Shown piece by piece: positions 1-12,394 of a DNA stretch of 64,000 nt. A model generated the notes under the pieces. It did not search any database and had not been told where the DNA came from. It saw only the letters and a program-made list of their open reading frames with translations. A program made the position numbers and the translations under genes. The stretch is from Sipunculus nudus (Eukaryota > Annelida > Sipuncula > Golfingiida > Sipunculidae): contig CM049313.1 in NCBI GenBank assembly GCA_026874595.1, positions 9,857,508 to 9,921,507 of the forward strand, read 5' to 3'. Each line of letters begins with the position of its first letter. Within the stretch, counting starts at the first letter, position 1.

Positions 1-19
1 AAAGTCCTTCAGGAATAGC

Positions 20-540
20 TTCATAGCAGCTGGGGTCTTACAGTTATATACTTCTAGTGTACTACTGGGTCAGCCTGATATCAGCTGGTACTTACAGTTA
101 CAATACTTGTACTGTACTACTGGGTCAGCCTGATATCAGCTGGTACTTACAGTTACAATACTTGTACTGTACTACTGGGTCAGACTGATAACAGGCTTTA
201 ACAGCAGGTACGTACAGTTACATACTGGTAGTGTACCAATGGATCAGACTGATAACAACAGGTACTTATAGTTGCATACTCATAGTGTACCAATGGTTCA
301 GACTGATAACAGCAGGTACTTATAGTTGCATACTTGTAGTGTACCAATGGGTCAGACTGATAACAGCTGGTACTTAGTTATACACTTGTAGTGTACCACT
401 GGGTCAGACTCATCAAATAACAGCCGGTACTTACAGTGACATACCTGTAGTGTGCCACCTGGTCAGCCTGATTTAAAACAGCTGGAACTTAGTTATATAC
501 TGGTTGTGCTAATCTGATAACAGCTGGTCTGGTTATAATA
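20..540. repeat. Minisatellite, unit about 55-60 bp
   Basis: About eight to nine imperfect tandem copies of a unit containing GGGTCAGACTGATAACAG, GGTACTTACAGTTA and TTGTAGTGTACCA. Two adjacent units near 75-190 are almost identical; units beyond about 400 decay and shorten. There is no coding potential. The array runs close to the window edge, so its left limit is only what can be seen here. Confidence 0.85.
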
Positions 541-690
541 TAAATACACTTGCATAGGGTCATTTTGCCACTTGGTCATCTTGTTAACAGATGGAGCCTT
601 ATAAATTTAAACAAATAAATGCAAATAAATATCAAGACAGGGGATGATTTTCATCCACTTATTGTAGATGCAAGCAACCCATTCAGACAA

Positions 691-3000
691 TTAAACAAGT
701 GACCCATGGGTCATGATGCTCAGCTGCCAAGCATGACCTGCGACATCATGGGCTGCAATTCACAACTTCTACTAAATTTGTTGCAGAACCTATATGCCAA
801 TTTTGTTTAAACTTTCTACATTGCCATAAATTCTTATCATATATGTCTGGTTAAAACATAGTGAATGATGGTCTGAGGCAAAATGTATGGTTGTTGAGCT
901 ATCAGGAACTAATCCCACAGCTTGCTCGATACCTGTCAGTCTCAAAAGGAATACCACACAGGCCACATATAAGATCAAAATATAGCAAAAGATCAAGGAA
1001 ATCCATGCAAGAATTATTGTGAAACGGGTGCTTCCATATTAATTTTTATTCAATACAAGCCAACTTTACTGAGCTTTCATAAATGATGGTCATATTTATT
1101 AAGAAATCTTTGACCCAATGCAAGATTACATTAATATACATCCCACTGCATTCACTTTAATAGTTCTTGAGATAATATGTTCTAAAGGAATTTAAAGATG
1201 GTGTCCTGGTGGCCATATTGGATTTCTGACAGGTCGGAAATTGAACAACAAACATCCTCTAAAAGGGACCAAACATCATAAAAAAATCACAGAAACTGTC
1301 CTGGCAAAAGGATTTCTAAAATGGCTACCTGGCAGACATAATGGTTTTCTGACAAGTCACACATCCTCCAATAAGACACTTAACTTGTAGCAATTGCTTC
1401 AAAGAATGTAACAGTTATGAATGTCCAAAACAATTCAAAAGGCATGATCAGGTTGGAGAGCTCTCATATCAGATTTATGAACATGCAAATGTAAAAAATG
1501 CAAGTCCAATTTGTTTTAATTATCAGCTTGCTATTCAATGGGGTCAGCAGGGTAGGTAAACTGCAAAACCTAAAAAAAAGAAATGCAGAAAGCATCACTA
1601 AGAGTCTTGTAATCAAATAAAGCCATCCTTAATCCAGGTACAGACCCACATATTATCAGAACAAACACTTGCTGGTATATCTGATGATTTGTATAATAAT
1701 ATTCAGATATCTAGAAAACTAAGTTTATTGCTATGATTCCATGATATAAACTGCAAAATGTTCCCATCATTTTATAAATCAGTAGCTAAACTTAACACTT
1801 AACTCTCATAGTCTTAATGCCTGGCCAAAGCATTCTGGCAACAGTGTTTTTGTTATGCACTAATGATATATCCTTATCACTCCATGAGCTGATACAAAAG
1901 GGAGTCATATATCACAAGTGTCACTGACAATTATGGGCAAATAGTGAGATGTACCAGTTGTAAGTGCCATATGGTTATATATACAAGAAAACAAGAAAAA
2001 TAGAGATGGTCTACAAAATAAGTTATTGTGAACATCCCTGACCTATGACCTTGGCCTTTTGCCCACATATCAACTGGATTCTTTCTAAATGATGGGTAAC
2101 TACTAACCACTTAACCACATCTGGCCAGGTGTAATTACTTGGCAACCAATGAGTGAATAACTTAGACCTGCAACCTTTAACCTCCTGACCAGCTGACCTC
2201 AAAGCAATTAGTTATTTCTTCATGCAAAAAGACCCATAAATATGAAGTTTGAATCAAATTCAGTGATGCACAGATGTTGCATATGTGAAAGACTAGAGGT
2301 TTGGGTTGAACAGTTTCACTTGAAATATGTTCACAAGCATTTAGAACAATATTGTGACCTTGACCTTTGAACTTTTGAACTCAACATCAACACCTCAAAA
2401 TCAACAGGTCTTTTCCCCTGTTGGCAGAGAAGCTATATCAGTGCTGAAAGGTTTGGAATGAAAGGTCTAGCTTGAAATGTGTCCACAACCTTTTCAAAGA
2501 AGTGGATCCTGTGACCCTGATCTTTGACCTTGTGACCTCAACATCTATAGGATTCTTCTCCCACTTAGTAGGTGAGCTATATGTGAAAGATCAAAGAATT
2601 GGGATGAAAGTTTTGGCTTAAAATGCATCCTGAGGCTTTTCAAAGAAGTTGGTTCTGTGACCTTGACCTTTGACCTTGTGACCTCAAAATAATTATGGTT
2701 TTTCCCCTGTTGGTAGGTGAGCTGTATGTGAAAGATGGAAGGTTTGGGATGAAAATTTTGGCTAAAAGAATTATTTCTGGGGGGTGCAAACACACCACAT
2801 AACTTCGTGAATATAGGTCGCAGTGACCTAATTTCAGGTTTGCAGGGAGATCTTTTTAGAACCTCTAAGACTGCATAGGGTTCACGGCCCTAGCCCCTAT
2901 GGTTACGATTTGTGCCCTGCTAACGGACGGACGGCCGCCGGACAAAGACCCATTGCTATAGCCCAGCATGACTGAAAGTCAGCTGAGCTAAAAAGGGGGC
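691..3000. mobile_element. Tandem-core element, family A, copy 1
   Basis: The head near 693-725 reads AAGTGACCCATGGGTCATGA followed by TGCTCAGCTG. The tail near 2925-2993 has GGACGGACGG and then AGTCAGCTGAGCTAAAAA. The same head and tail recur at about 29.68/32.29, 33.06/33.91 and 41.85/45.09 kb with very different interiors, so they behave as the ends of one non-autonomous family. The core holds tandem units of about 150 bp. No open frame encodes a recognisable transposase. I infer the family from shared edges; its superfamily is unknown. Confidence 0.6.
2030..2795. repeat. Tandem array, unit about 150 bp, inside family A copy 1
   Basis: Five diverged units are marked by the recurring phrase GTGACCTTGACCTTTGACCT near 2039, 2190, 2354, 2511 and 2657. 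Each is followed by a segment with CCCCTGTTGGTAGGTGAGCT and GTGAAAGAT. Spacing between the last three is 157 and 146 bp. Units to the right are the most alike. Confidence 0.75.
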
Positions 3001-4131
3001 ACAGGGTTGTGGTAACCAAGCTCTGGAGAGACTCAATTGGTGTAGTGGCTCTTTCATTCAATGATGACCATACACTTCCTCACCATATTTTTAGCTTTTT
3101 TCTCTCTATCTCTGTCCATCTCTCTCTCCTGTGAGATGCATTAATATAATGCAGGTTTATTTTTAAATATACAGTCTAATATCTTTCTTAGTGAGCACCA
3201 CCATAAAGTGGGCACCTCCAAAAATTGGGCACTTTAGGGCAGTCCCATTTTTTTATTATCTTTATTATGTTTAGCTAATGTGGGCACCTCTATATTCTAT
3301 ATAGTGGGTACTTTTCCCCAGCTAATGTGGGCATTTCATGAATTTTCACAGCTGAAGTATCTTCCTATCTAAACTTTTCTGAGTTTTATTTATTGTGAAT
3401 TTGTAATTAATAGCAATCATAATAACCTTTAGTTATTAAACATTTATAATTAAGCTGTTTATGATAATGGTCAGAGATGTATTATTTAATTATTTACTGT
3501 CTAGTTGCATAATCATAATAAAAGTCTTCTTGACAAGAGGCTAGCATGGGATACATGCATTCCAATTACATGCTTCTTTGATGTGCCTGCAGTGCTACCA
3601 GCAGACTTTAGCCCAGACTGGCTGTACTAGTGATGGTTTACAGCCAGCAGTGAATGCACCACTCAGTATTGGACTGATAAGCATACTTTGATCTGACAGT
3701 CACTAGACTTTCTTATGTCAGCATAGCAAAGAAACTGCAAAAGTTAATACCATGAGTGGTTGCCCTTTTAATTCACCCAGTTACTTAATTGGTACACTGA
3801 GAGGAGGTAATAGGGTAAGGTCCCACTGGTCCAGAGCAATGCTTACTAATTAAAAGCTACACTTAATGATCAACACTGATCATTCACATGCATTTTGTCA
3901 TATTCACTGTTACTGTCCTTTTATAAGATGTCAACCCAAAACTGAAATATATAAAGGTTTTGCAGACAAAAAAGTGTACCTGTTCAAAGATTGTTTGAGT
4001 GGCGTGTCTTAGGAAAAGTTTGCAGAACAGTATTGTATGCACTGGGTAACTTATCAAAATATCAGAGCTATGATTTAAATAATAGGATCAATGGTTGTAG
4101 GTTATGTCCATCGGTATATGTTATAACACAA
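3001..4131. other. Intergenic stretch with nothing recognised
   Basis: AT-rich DNA with a pyrimidine run near 3100-3130 and repeated GTGGGCACCTC phrases at 3190-3330, possibly old short repeats. I see no open frame, RNA gene or clear mobile-element end. Confidence 0.5.
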
Positions 4132-4895
4132 ACAGTTTAGGCCCATTTTGGAAATGTAGACTGGATTCTATACTTGGACCAAAAAGATCACTATATTGCC
4201 TTAATCGGATATTTCAGTATTTGATATAGCGTCATATTGACCCTCTGGCATTACGACCAGATTACTAGCGCCAGAGTGTCATGACATCTACGTCTGAGGA
4301 TTGCATTTTAAGGCCTTATGAAGATGCAAATATTTTCGTCATTTCTGACAACGCTTCATGGGCTACAGGTACACTGTCAATCAACATAAATCAGACCATT
4401 CGATAGCACTTTTAGTGTACTGCCTAATAATACCAAATATGGGCGAGAAAAATTTCTGTTTAACCCAGCGCATTGGTAAACCCAACGGCATGTTTGTTGA
4501 ATTTATGACCGCATGAACACAAGCATGGCTCGCACGGGTTACAGGACACAGGCAACTTGCAGGCGACACAGGAAATGACCCGTGTCCATGGAGACAGTGT
4601 TTCTGTTTGGGTTGCGAGCTCACATATATACTATAGTGTTTATCCACCATTCCAAGTATAATATTGAGATTATGGGCCGTTTTTCACAATATGAATGCAA
4701 CCAGATGCAAGACCACTGCGATACACTCCTCCATATTACTAGAATCATGACTCGAGTAGGCTTACCAGCCCAATTATCCGATTGCCTACTGAGTTGGGTT
4801 GTCACGGCTATATTTGATACTGAAATACTGGTAATGATAGTGATATCAGCCCGAGTATAGAATCCAGTCTTCATTTCCAAGATGGGTCTAAACTG
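4132..4895. mobile_element. Inverted-repeat element, about 760 bp
   Basis: About 110 bp at the left, beginning CAGTTTAGGCCCATTTTGG, is the reverse complement of the right end, which finishes CCAAGATGGGTCTAAACTG. The match extends through GACTGGATTCTATAC and TATTTCAGTAT. A further partial copy of the motif TGTAGACTGGATTCTATAC lies just outside at about 4934. Flanking bases show no convincing target duplication. The open frames inside are byproducts of the palindromic arms. Most likely a MITE-type DNA transposon remnant. Confidence 0.7.
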
Positions 4896-5377
4896 ACTGG
4901 ATCGTCTCGTATTAGTATCAATCAAAATAAGCCATGTAGACTGGATTCTATACACGCTCTGTGTTATCAATATTTGATTTCTTTTAATCTTTTCATTAAC
5001 TATTAATATCAATTTTTATAACGGTAAAACCAATTAAATTTATTATTGTGGATCATGGTTTGTTTATTTATTGTACTTGTCCGAATGACGGATTATCAGA
5101 ATACGGATGAAGTTGAACAGGACATAACGTCGTAAGTTCATAACTCATATTATAAATATTAATAACGTCAGAAATGACAGGAGTTCTGCCTACCTGAAAT
5201 AATGAATAGTGTCCCACGACAGACTTAAGTTAGTTGTCTTTTGCGTGATGTCAAGCCTACAAATGAAACTGAAGATATTCAGCACCCTTACATGCTTGAA
5301 AGTCACCTTCTGTGAAATTTCTCTTGACAAGTAATACGAAGTATGACATACGTGACAGTGATACTGGTGATCACACA

Positions 5378-7769
5378 GGTTGTTACTAAAACGCGTGCAC
5401 GCATGCGTGCACGCACACGTGCACGCAGATTTCCACTGTTAACAAACCTACTAAAATGCATGCGGCCCAAAGTGCGGACGGTGTATAAATGAACTTAAAT
5501 CAAGCATAAATCAACTTAAATCTTGTATATTACCACACTGTCATAGTGAAAGACATATTACAGGTCATCATACAAGTAATACCCTATTGATTTGAATGAA
5601 AGATTTGTGTTTTTGTATAGTTTTATTGTAAATGGTAATTGAATGTGTAAAAAATACAATTTTTAAATAAAAAAATTACGTATTTTATTATGAATTCATG
5701 TTATCAATAATTCAGTTTTATATTAATTTAAATCCTGGCTATGTTCACTTCCTGACATTTAGAACACCGTCTTAGTGAAAGACATTACAGGTCATCATAC
5801 AAGTAATACCCTATTGATTTGACTGAAAGATTCATATACGCCAAGTTCATATTCTATTTTAGTTTCATTTATTGTGTTTTTGTATAGTTTTATTGTAAAT
5901 GGTAATTGAATGTGTAAAAAAATACAATTTTTAAATAAAAAAATACGTAGTTCTTTTATGAGTTCATGTTATCAGGCCTCGTGAATACCGATTCAACATA
6001 CAAAATTTGTAGCTTACAGCATTAAGAGGACCAATAAATCAGTTTTATATTAATTTAAATCCTGGCTATGTTCACCTCCTGACATTTAGAACAAATTTTA
6101 AATTATTCATCTTAAATTTTTTATTTGATATTTGTTGGGTTTTTTTCTAGGAGAATTAGAAATATACCCGTGGTGAACTTATGTCAAATTTTAAGTATAT
6201 ATAAATATATCTAACAGATATATTTTTTAAAATAATTTATTGCAAAATAAATTTGTGTAAGATGCAATGAAAATGTACGTGCTATTTGTAAATTGTAAAT
6301 GGGCATAGCCAAGCGCAGGGAAAAAATAATTCAAATATATGTTTTAAAGTAAACAGAATGGGCTTTTACAAAATCGCCTCTTTGTGATTCTAGCATATAC
6401 TTTTTTTTTCATTTAAAAACAGACACATCAAATATTCTTCTTGAAATAATTAAGTGATATAATTAATTATTTGAAAGTCAGCGAGTTCTTGTTATTTTGT
6501 GTATTTTAAGTTTTTTTTATTGTTGTTACTTTGGCCGAGAATGTTTGCTACAATAAAGTGTTGTGTGATACGTTTGTGTTTATTTGTTTTATTATGCAAG
6601 TTTTATGCAAGTTATTGTTGACCACTAGAATATCAGTTCCAATAACAAATAGTGATCTTCACATGAATTTCTCTAACCCTAAACATTGAATATCACCCAG
6701 AAATACATTTAATTTGTACTTCAAGAAATTGTCTAAATACGGTGTACATGACAATCCCCCCCCCCCCATAAATATTTACGTTCGTTAATAATAATAATTA
6801 TAATAATGTACACCATCCGTATGCAAGTGTGTATATATCCTTTTTTTTGCAAATGTTATTATTGCAATTTTAGTTACCATTTAGTAATTCTTTGACTGTT
6901 GATGCTGGATATATCATTTTTTTTTAAATTAAACGATACTTGAAGAAATTGTCTGATATGATTGTATATTTCACTTATGTATTTATTATTATAAATGGGT
7001 AAATGTGTGTTTAAGAGGGGGTTTAAAGAGCTATTTTACTATCTTGAACGCATTATTCCAAAATTTTGTTAATCTATAATAAGGAAAGATTAATATAATG
7101 GATAAGGCTTGTAGAGTTTATATCCAGTATATGTAATATGTATGACCAAAATGCTCAAGTAAATGCTAAAGTGCAACGTTTTCTTGGCGACGTCATCAAC
7201 GTTATGAATAACTTTATAAACAAAAAAAAATTAAGCCGTCTAAGTCAACTAAGGAGAAAAATAAACTCTCAAGCAATACCATCTTTCATTATATAACCTT
7301 TTTTCTCTAAAAGTATACTTTCCCTTTATATTACAGAATATTTCCTTTGTTTACAATTTCCTTTCAATATTGTAAATAGGTCTTTAAAAACTCTTAAATA
7401 CACATTCGTCCATAATCATAGAGCGAACGGGACTAACTGCAGGCGGAATACTTTAAAAAAAATTAAAGATGTCAAAAATTTTAATGTTTTAGATGTAACA
7501 ATCCCGGAAGTATCTTGCTACAGTCCAGCACCCAATGCGGTAAAACGATCGAAAACAAATTTGGTTGTAGTTGAATAATTACTTACATCATGCCCGTGAC
7601 TATGGTATTTTGATCATTTATAATAATTAAGTTGATTTTTGCAAAATTTAAGTTAATTTGTACACCGTCCGCACCCAGGGCCGCACGCGTTTTAGCATAT
7701 TTTTTAAACAGTGTGAATCTGCGTGCACGCGCGCGTGCACGCATGCGTGCACGCGTTTTAGTAACAACC
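5378..7769. mobile_element. 2.4-kb inverted-repeat element with GTGCAC-rich termini
   Basis: The left end (5378 to about 5510) and right end (about 7636-7769) are inverted repeats of about 130 bp starting GGTTGTTACTAAAACGCG. They continue through alternating purine-pyrimidine sequence built from GTGCACGC, then a shared GTGCGGACGGTGTA, then AACTTAAAT. No transposase frame is present inside. I could not find a matching target duplication at either edge, so the exact ends may differ by a few bases. Confidence 0.75.
5535..6105. repeat. Direct duplication, about 225 bp, inside the 2.4-kb element
   Basis: The segment beginning GTGAAAGACAT near 5547 and containing CATACAAGTAATACCCTATT is repeated from about 5775. 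Both copies continue into TTTATTGTAAATGGTAATTG and CTGGCTATGTTCAC. The second copy carries extra bases, including TCATATACGCCAAGTTC. Confidence 0.8.
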
Positions 7770-8013
7770 ATGTTGGAGATGAGTAAATACCCCGTGTGTA
7801 ATACGTCATCGAATATTGTGTACCGCAAGCATTTTGCATAAAACAGCTTCAAGTAATTTTCATTATTTCCTAAAAAAATCTGAATTTTTGGCAAAGATAG
7901 TTTTATTCAGTTGTGATAATCTGTATTGCTTAATTTAGTCTTTGATGCGTATGTGGCACTTTTACTATCCTTGAAACCTGTTTTAAATGCATTTTGGAAG
8001 AAGGTGCCAGTCT

Positions 8014-8022
8014 ACCGGAAGT
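8014..8022 (+). promoter_or_regulatory. ETS-type site ACCGGAAGT, now distal to COX5A
   Basis: ACCGGAAGT matches the consensus bound by ETS-family factors such as GABP/NRF-2, typical of promoters of nuclear genes for cytochrome oxidase subunits. It ends 11 bp left of the transposon at 8033-10381. If that transposon is removed through its CAATG duplication, this site sits about 22 bp from a second GGAA core at 10388. Regulatory function is inferred only. Confidence 0.4.
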
Positions 8023-8032
8023 TCAGGCAATG

Positions 8033-10381
8033 TGTAAAACCCGGAACCAACGGATCCCGGACCAAAAACTCAATTCCTACATTTTCTATTATTCATGCCG
8101 ATAAAAAAGCCCCTGTTACTTATATAAGAATAGATCGAAGTCAAGTCCCTCAATGTTGCAGGTTTGTAAATTACCGATTCTATAAAAGATATAAATATAA
8201 CGAAAAAATGTGTTGGAGAAGACGGACTGTTAAGGCCAAAATAAAAAAAAGGTATGGTTTTCAGGCACTTTTTTCAGAAATCAATGCGGGCGGGCGGTTT
8301 TTTCATTTTTTTTTTTTGTATGTTTCGATAAAAATGACAAATGATAAGCGAAAAACATGATAATAACATATTTATTTGCTAAACAAGCTAAAGCACTACA
8401 TAACAAAGGAAACTGTATGATTTTATCTACTTGAAAGAAATATCCGAGCGGCTGCACCTCAAAATCGATAAGTTTCAGTTGAAAATCAAAATTAAAATAT
8501 TTGATGCGGGGGGTAAAAATTTATGCGGACGGTGCCTGAGAACCATACCTTTAATTTTTTTTGGCCTAATGTTATTTTGAAGATTGTTCCATTTCGGGGA
8601 ACCCCTTGGCAGTATAATCGCTGCTTATATTAATATTTTTGATTCAACGAGAAATGAAATAGCATTCATGTCACATATAAAATATCATAATTAGTTATTT
8701 TAAGTGAAAATTTAATAGTTTGGGCATACTTAAGGGAGATTTATTTGACGAAGTGTGCCGCCGGTCATCGTGATTGCGGGATTTGAGCCAGATATCAGAG
8801 CTCTTCCACATGTCTTAGGTTTCGGCTTCCATTCATTTTTCTCTAAGTATGAATAGCCAGGCTATTTTAAGTTGGCAAAAACATACGTACCCAAAAGAAT
8901 TGTTGATTTTCTGCATTTTAAGTAACATAAGGTACAATTTTTTTTATAAATGTACTAAATATGCATAGCCTATTCTTTATTAAACGATGCAGACATATGA
9001 ATAAATTAGAACAAATATATAAATATGAATAAAAAAGAAGAAATAATAAGAAACAAAAGCACAATAACTTAGTCATATGGGTATAATGCCTGAACGTGAT
9101 GTTATAATACTAAACAAATTGTAAAACAAAGAGGAAAGGGGGTCCGTAGAGGATCCGTAAGGTCTGTGCGTCATGCAGGGTCCGTCAGTGTTAATTTCCA
9201 ATTTATGTTACAAAGCAGCCTTATTATATGGTTTAAATCAAATATTATATAAATACGTCTATAGATACTTTTCTGCTTAAATATTTTGACAAATAACCAT
9301 GACAGTTTTAAGAATTATAGAATGGCAGTGTGTAAAACCCGTACCCAACGGACCCCGGACACCAAGAAAAAGTCTGTTATTCTTACAAGTCTCATTGTAA
9401 TTTGTCCAGATATTTTAGCAGAAACGGGTCTTAAGACGTATATTATGTAATTGTTTGGTTAGAAAAAAAAGTAGTTAACGCTTACGGACCCTTGCGCAGG
9501 GACCTCACGGATCACACGGACCCATCAATTGTTTTAATTTACTCGTTGTTTTTACCATGCATTTCTTTAGTGCATTATTTCACATCACGTTTAGCCAAAA
9601 CACCCATGTGATTTATTATTATGTTTTTATCTGGTTTTTTTTACATTTTTGTATCAATTTTTAACTCATTATTTTATATTTGCCTTTTAATACATTAGTG
9701 TATCGTTTTAAAAAAGTATATTTATTAAAATATTTACAAAATCATTATTCTGGAACCTGGAGTTATTTGAAATGCAATTAATCAACAATCCCTTTTTGGT
9801 AATTATAATTGCCACTTTTAATCGCATATGTTTGTTATGAATGGAACACGAAACCTGTTGTTATGTGGAAGAGCTCTGATATATATCAGTCTCAGGTACG
9901 CAACGACTAGTATTGCTGCAGTCTTGCAGCGCTGACATATATATATTATATCGCAGATAAATGGAGTCCGTATACGTGGCGGGATACGACTAGTACTGCA
10001 GGTAGTGCCCTTCAAATAAATCTCCCCCGTGCAGTGTGCCCGCACTATTATATTTTCATTTAAAATAACGAATAATCATATTAAATCTATGACATGAGTG
10101 TTAATTGTTTTACTTTTTGAACCATAGATATAAATATATGTGGCTTCTGGGGTCCGTTACGATGGAACATTCATCAAAGTCAAGTAATTGAGGTCCGTCT
10201 TCATTGAAATATTTTTGTAAACTTAAGTTTTTCAGTGACTCGGTCATTTACAAAGCTGCACCTTTTAGAGAAGTTGCTCTGTTCTTATATCAGCAATAGG
10301 GGTGTTTTTATCGGAGTAAAAAATGGAAAATGAAGGCAATTGGTTTTTGGGGTCCGGGATCCGTGTGATCCGGGTTTTACA
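8033..10381. mobile_element. 2.35-kb inverted-repeat DNA transposon with 5-bp target duplication
   Basis: The termini start TGTAAAACCCGG and end CCGGGTTTTACA. The inverted repeats extend about 120 bp inward, sharing ATCCCGGACC and CCGATAAAAA, with mismatches. CAATG flanks both sides (8028-8032 and 10382-10386), a perfect 5-bp target duplication. A third copy of the terminal motif lies internally at about 9333 in direct orientation. No transposase frame survives. The superfamily is unclear; TG...CA ends with a 5-bp duplication also resemble LTR termini, but the ends here are inverted rather than direct. Confidence 0.8.
8231..8577. mobile_element. Nested foldback element, about 345 bp
   Basis: The left arm (AAGGCCAAAATAAAAAAAAG then GTATGGTTTTCAGGCAC) is the imperfect reverse complement of the right arm (GTGCCTGAGAACCATACCTT then TTTTTTTTGGCCTAA). 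The element lies wholly inside the 8033-10381 transposon, so it inserted later or is an internal part of that family. Confidence 0.6.
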
Positions 10382-10498
10382 CAATGCCGGAAAGTCGTGC
10401 GGTAAAAGCGGAAGTATCTTAGTGACGACCTTGACGTTCACTCACCTCGACGTGACTCTGAAAGCATAAACCTGAGACACGCTACCGCAAAAATAACA
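10382..10498 (+). promoter_or_regulatory. Proximal COX5A promoter and 5' UTR
   Basis: About 117 bp separate the transposon from the start codon. It contains CCGGAAA at 10387-10393, GCGGAAGT at 10408-10415 (both ETS-type cores) and a CRE-like TGACGT near 10432. GABP/NRF-2 and CREB sites are common in mammalian cytochrome oxidase subunit promoters. Factor use in this species is inferred. Confidence 0.45.
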
Positions 10499-10577
10499 AT
10501 GTTTCGGGCGGTCTCACAACGATTCTCCTCAGCCGTCACATCGATGGTCAGGAGCAACGTCCAGAGGGGATGTATCG
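10499..10577 (+). CDS. COX5A: COX5A coding exon 1 (presequence)
   Basis: Starts ATGTTTCGGGCG and ends in phase 1 before the donor GTAAAT. Encodes [17 protein letters not shown] and onward, a basic mitochondrial targeting peptide. The following intron is about 5 kb and carries two hAT-type elements, a SINE-like fragment and a copy of repeat D. Confidence 0.9.
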
Positions 10578-11947
10578 GTAAATATCGTGCTGTTTTAGTA
10601 ACTTTTACAGATTACATCTTGGCTTGGGCTGAATTTGGGTTTCACGTCGGTTCTCTTGTCTGTTGTTGCATTTATCCGTCACAGTCAGTGTCACTGTCAC
10701 ACCCGGTGTCACTGGTATTGATGTGCGATTGCCGTAGGTAAATACTTGCCGGCATGCGAAGCACTTTAAGTTTAGGATCGTGTGTGTAGATAAGATCCTT
10801 TAGGCTTTATTATTTTAAAATGCAGATATAGTTCCAGGGTCAAAGATGTCAGGTCTTCATACAAAATACAACATTCAACATATCAAAAAAATATCAAAAT
10901 TAACACTATAGTAATAGACTAATACAGTTTGATTTTGGAATTTGGGAGCAATGGAAAAGATCAAAGGCGTTGGAGTGAGTTGGTTGAAAAAAGTATTTGT
11001 GTCTGTGTCTACGTGTGAGGGATGTGGGATACAGTAAACCTACGAAGGATTAAGTTGGATCTAAAATTGGAACTTTTAACATGTACTATCTGTAGTGTCA
11101 CTCAAATTGAGGGGTTGGACAGTCTAACTTGAAATTCATTTGAAAATGCAATATTTATGCAAGACACGTTACCTCCTCAATAATAGTGAGCAACTGTTGT
11201 GTCGTGATCCAGCCACAGGGTCACTTCTGACACACAGGGTGGGGGGGGGGGGGGCAGGTGGGGTCAAGTAAAAGTGCCCCACTCCAATCAGCTGTAAAGT
11301 ATTGTTGTTGACAGGTACCAACCAACTCCAGCCTTTGAAGCAAGACATGCTTTCCTGTGGTGCTCTGCAAGAAATCCAAATCATTAAGTACTATATGACA
11401 CTCATTTGAACATCATTATCTGGCCTAAATAAGATAATGAAAAAAAAATTATCCAAGTGCCAAGTTACAAAGTGATGAAAGCATGTTTCTTACCAGAAAT
11501 CATGTGTTGCTTTAGGCTCAAGGTCACAAGGGAGCAGTCAGTATTCAGTCCTGATTGGCTTCAGGTACATATATCGTGGAAATCCATTCAGATGATTTAC
11601 TGCCTGCTTCCTAAAACTGTGCCATCAAGTGCCTTACACAGAATGTTCAGAGATAATAATGGCTCCAAAAAAGGCTTTGTGGCTACCTGCACATTTTCAT
11701 GTTTTAAATTGTTTGAATTGGTTTACACACCCAGATGTGTTTATCAGGGTTGTTATTTTTCCTGGGAAAAACTAGTTTTTCCCGAACAGGAGGGAAAAAC
11801 CCGAGATTAATTGGGAATAATTGGGGATAACTGGTTAGTACCGGGAATTACTGGGGAAAATGTCTGATCAGAATTTTTGAGAGAGTATAATGATGCATAT
11901 TATTAATTAATTAATTCTGTTTAATGTTACATGTAGAAATTATATTA

Positions 11948-11995
<48 letters not shown>

Positions 11996-12038
11996 CATAC
12001 ATATATACATATATGCATATATATATCCATGCATGTGA

Positions 12039-12096
<58 letters not shown>

Positions 12097-12350
12097 CAAT
12101 ATTTCCACAACTCATACTTGTGCATTACTATGACTTTATAACCAATTAACTGCAACAAAAACTTTAGTAGGTGAGCTGACAAAAGTAATCAAGCATGTTA
12201 ACCTAATCAAGGCCAAGTTAATCTTGGGGGTACAGAAGTTTGAAGAAGCCATGCTAGTCATGTAGGGCTCATACAACTAGTTAGCTAGGATGAGAAGAAA
12301 CCAACCACCCATTTTGGCATCACTTGGGGAAACCCTGTCCAGCATGATGC

Positions 12351-12394
<44 letters not shown>

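Noticed and set aside
4620-5012. 130-codon minus-strand frame
   Set aside because: Overlaps the inverted-repeat arm of a MITE, has no recognisable domain and no splice or start context.
5378-7769. Target duplication for the 2.4-kb element
   Set aside because: Trying several end positions, no direct repeat longer than one or two bases could be matched, so none is claimed.
7583-7894. Arg/Ala-rich frames over the GTGCACGC repeats
   Set aside because: Products of the palindromic transposon terminus, present on both strands and in several frames.
11911-12182. Overlapping frames of repeated Tyr-Ile on both strands
   Set aside because: Pure translation of TA/TG microsatellites; not genes. The same applies to 46114-46330 and 48934-49168.
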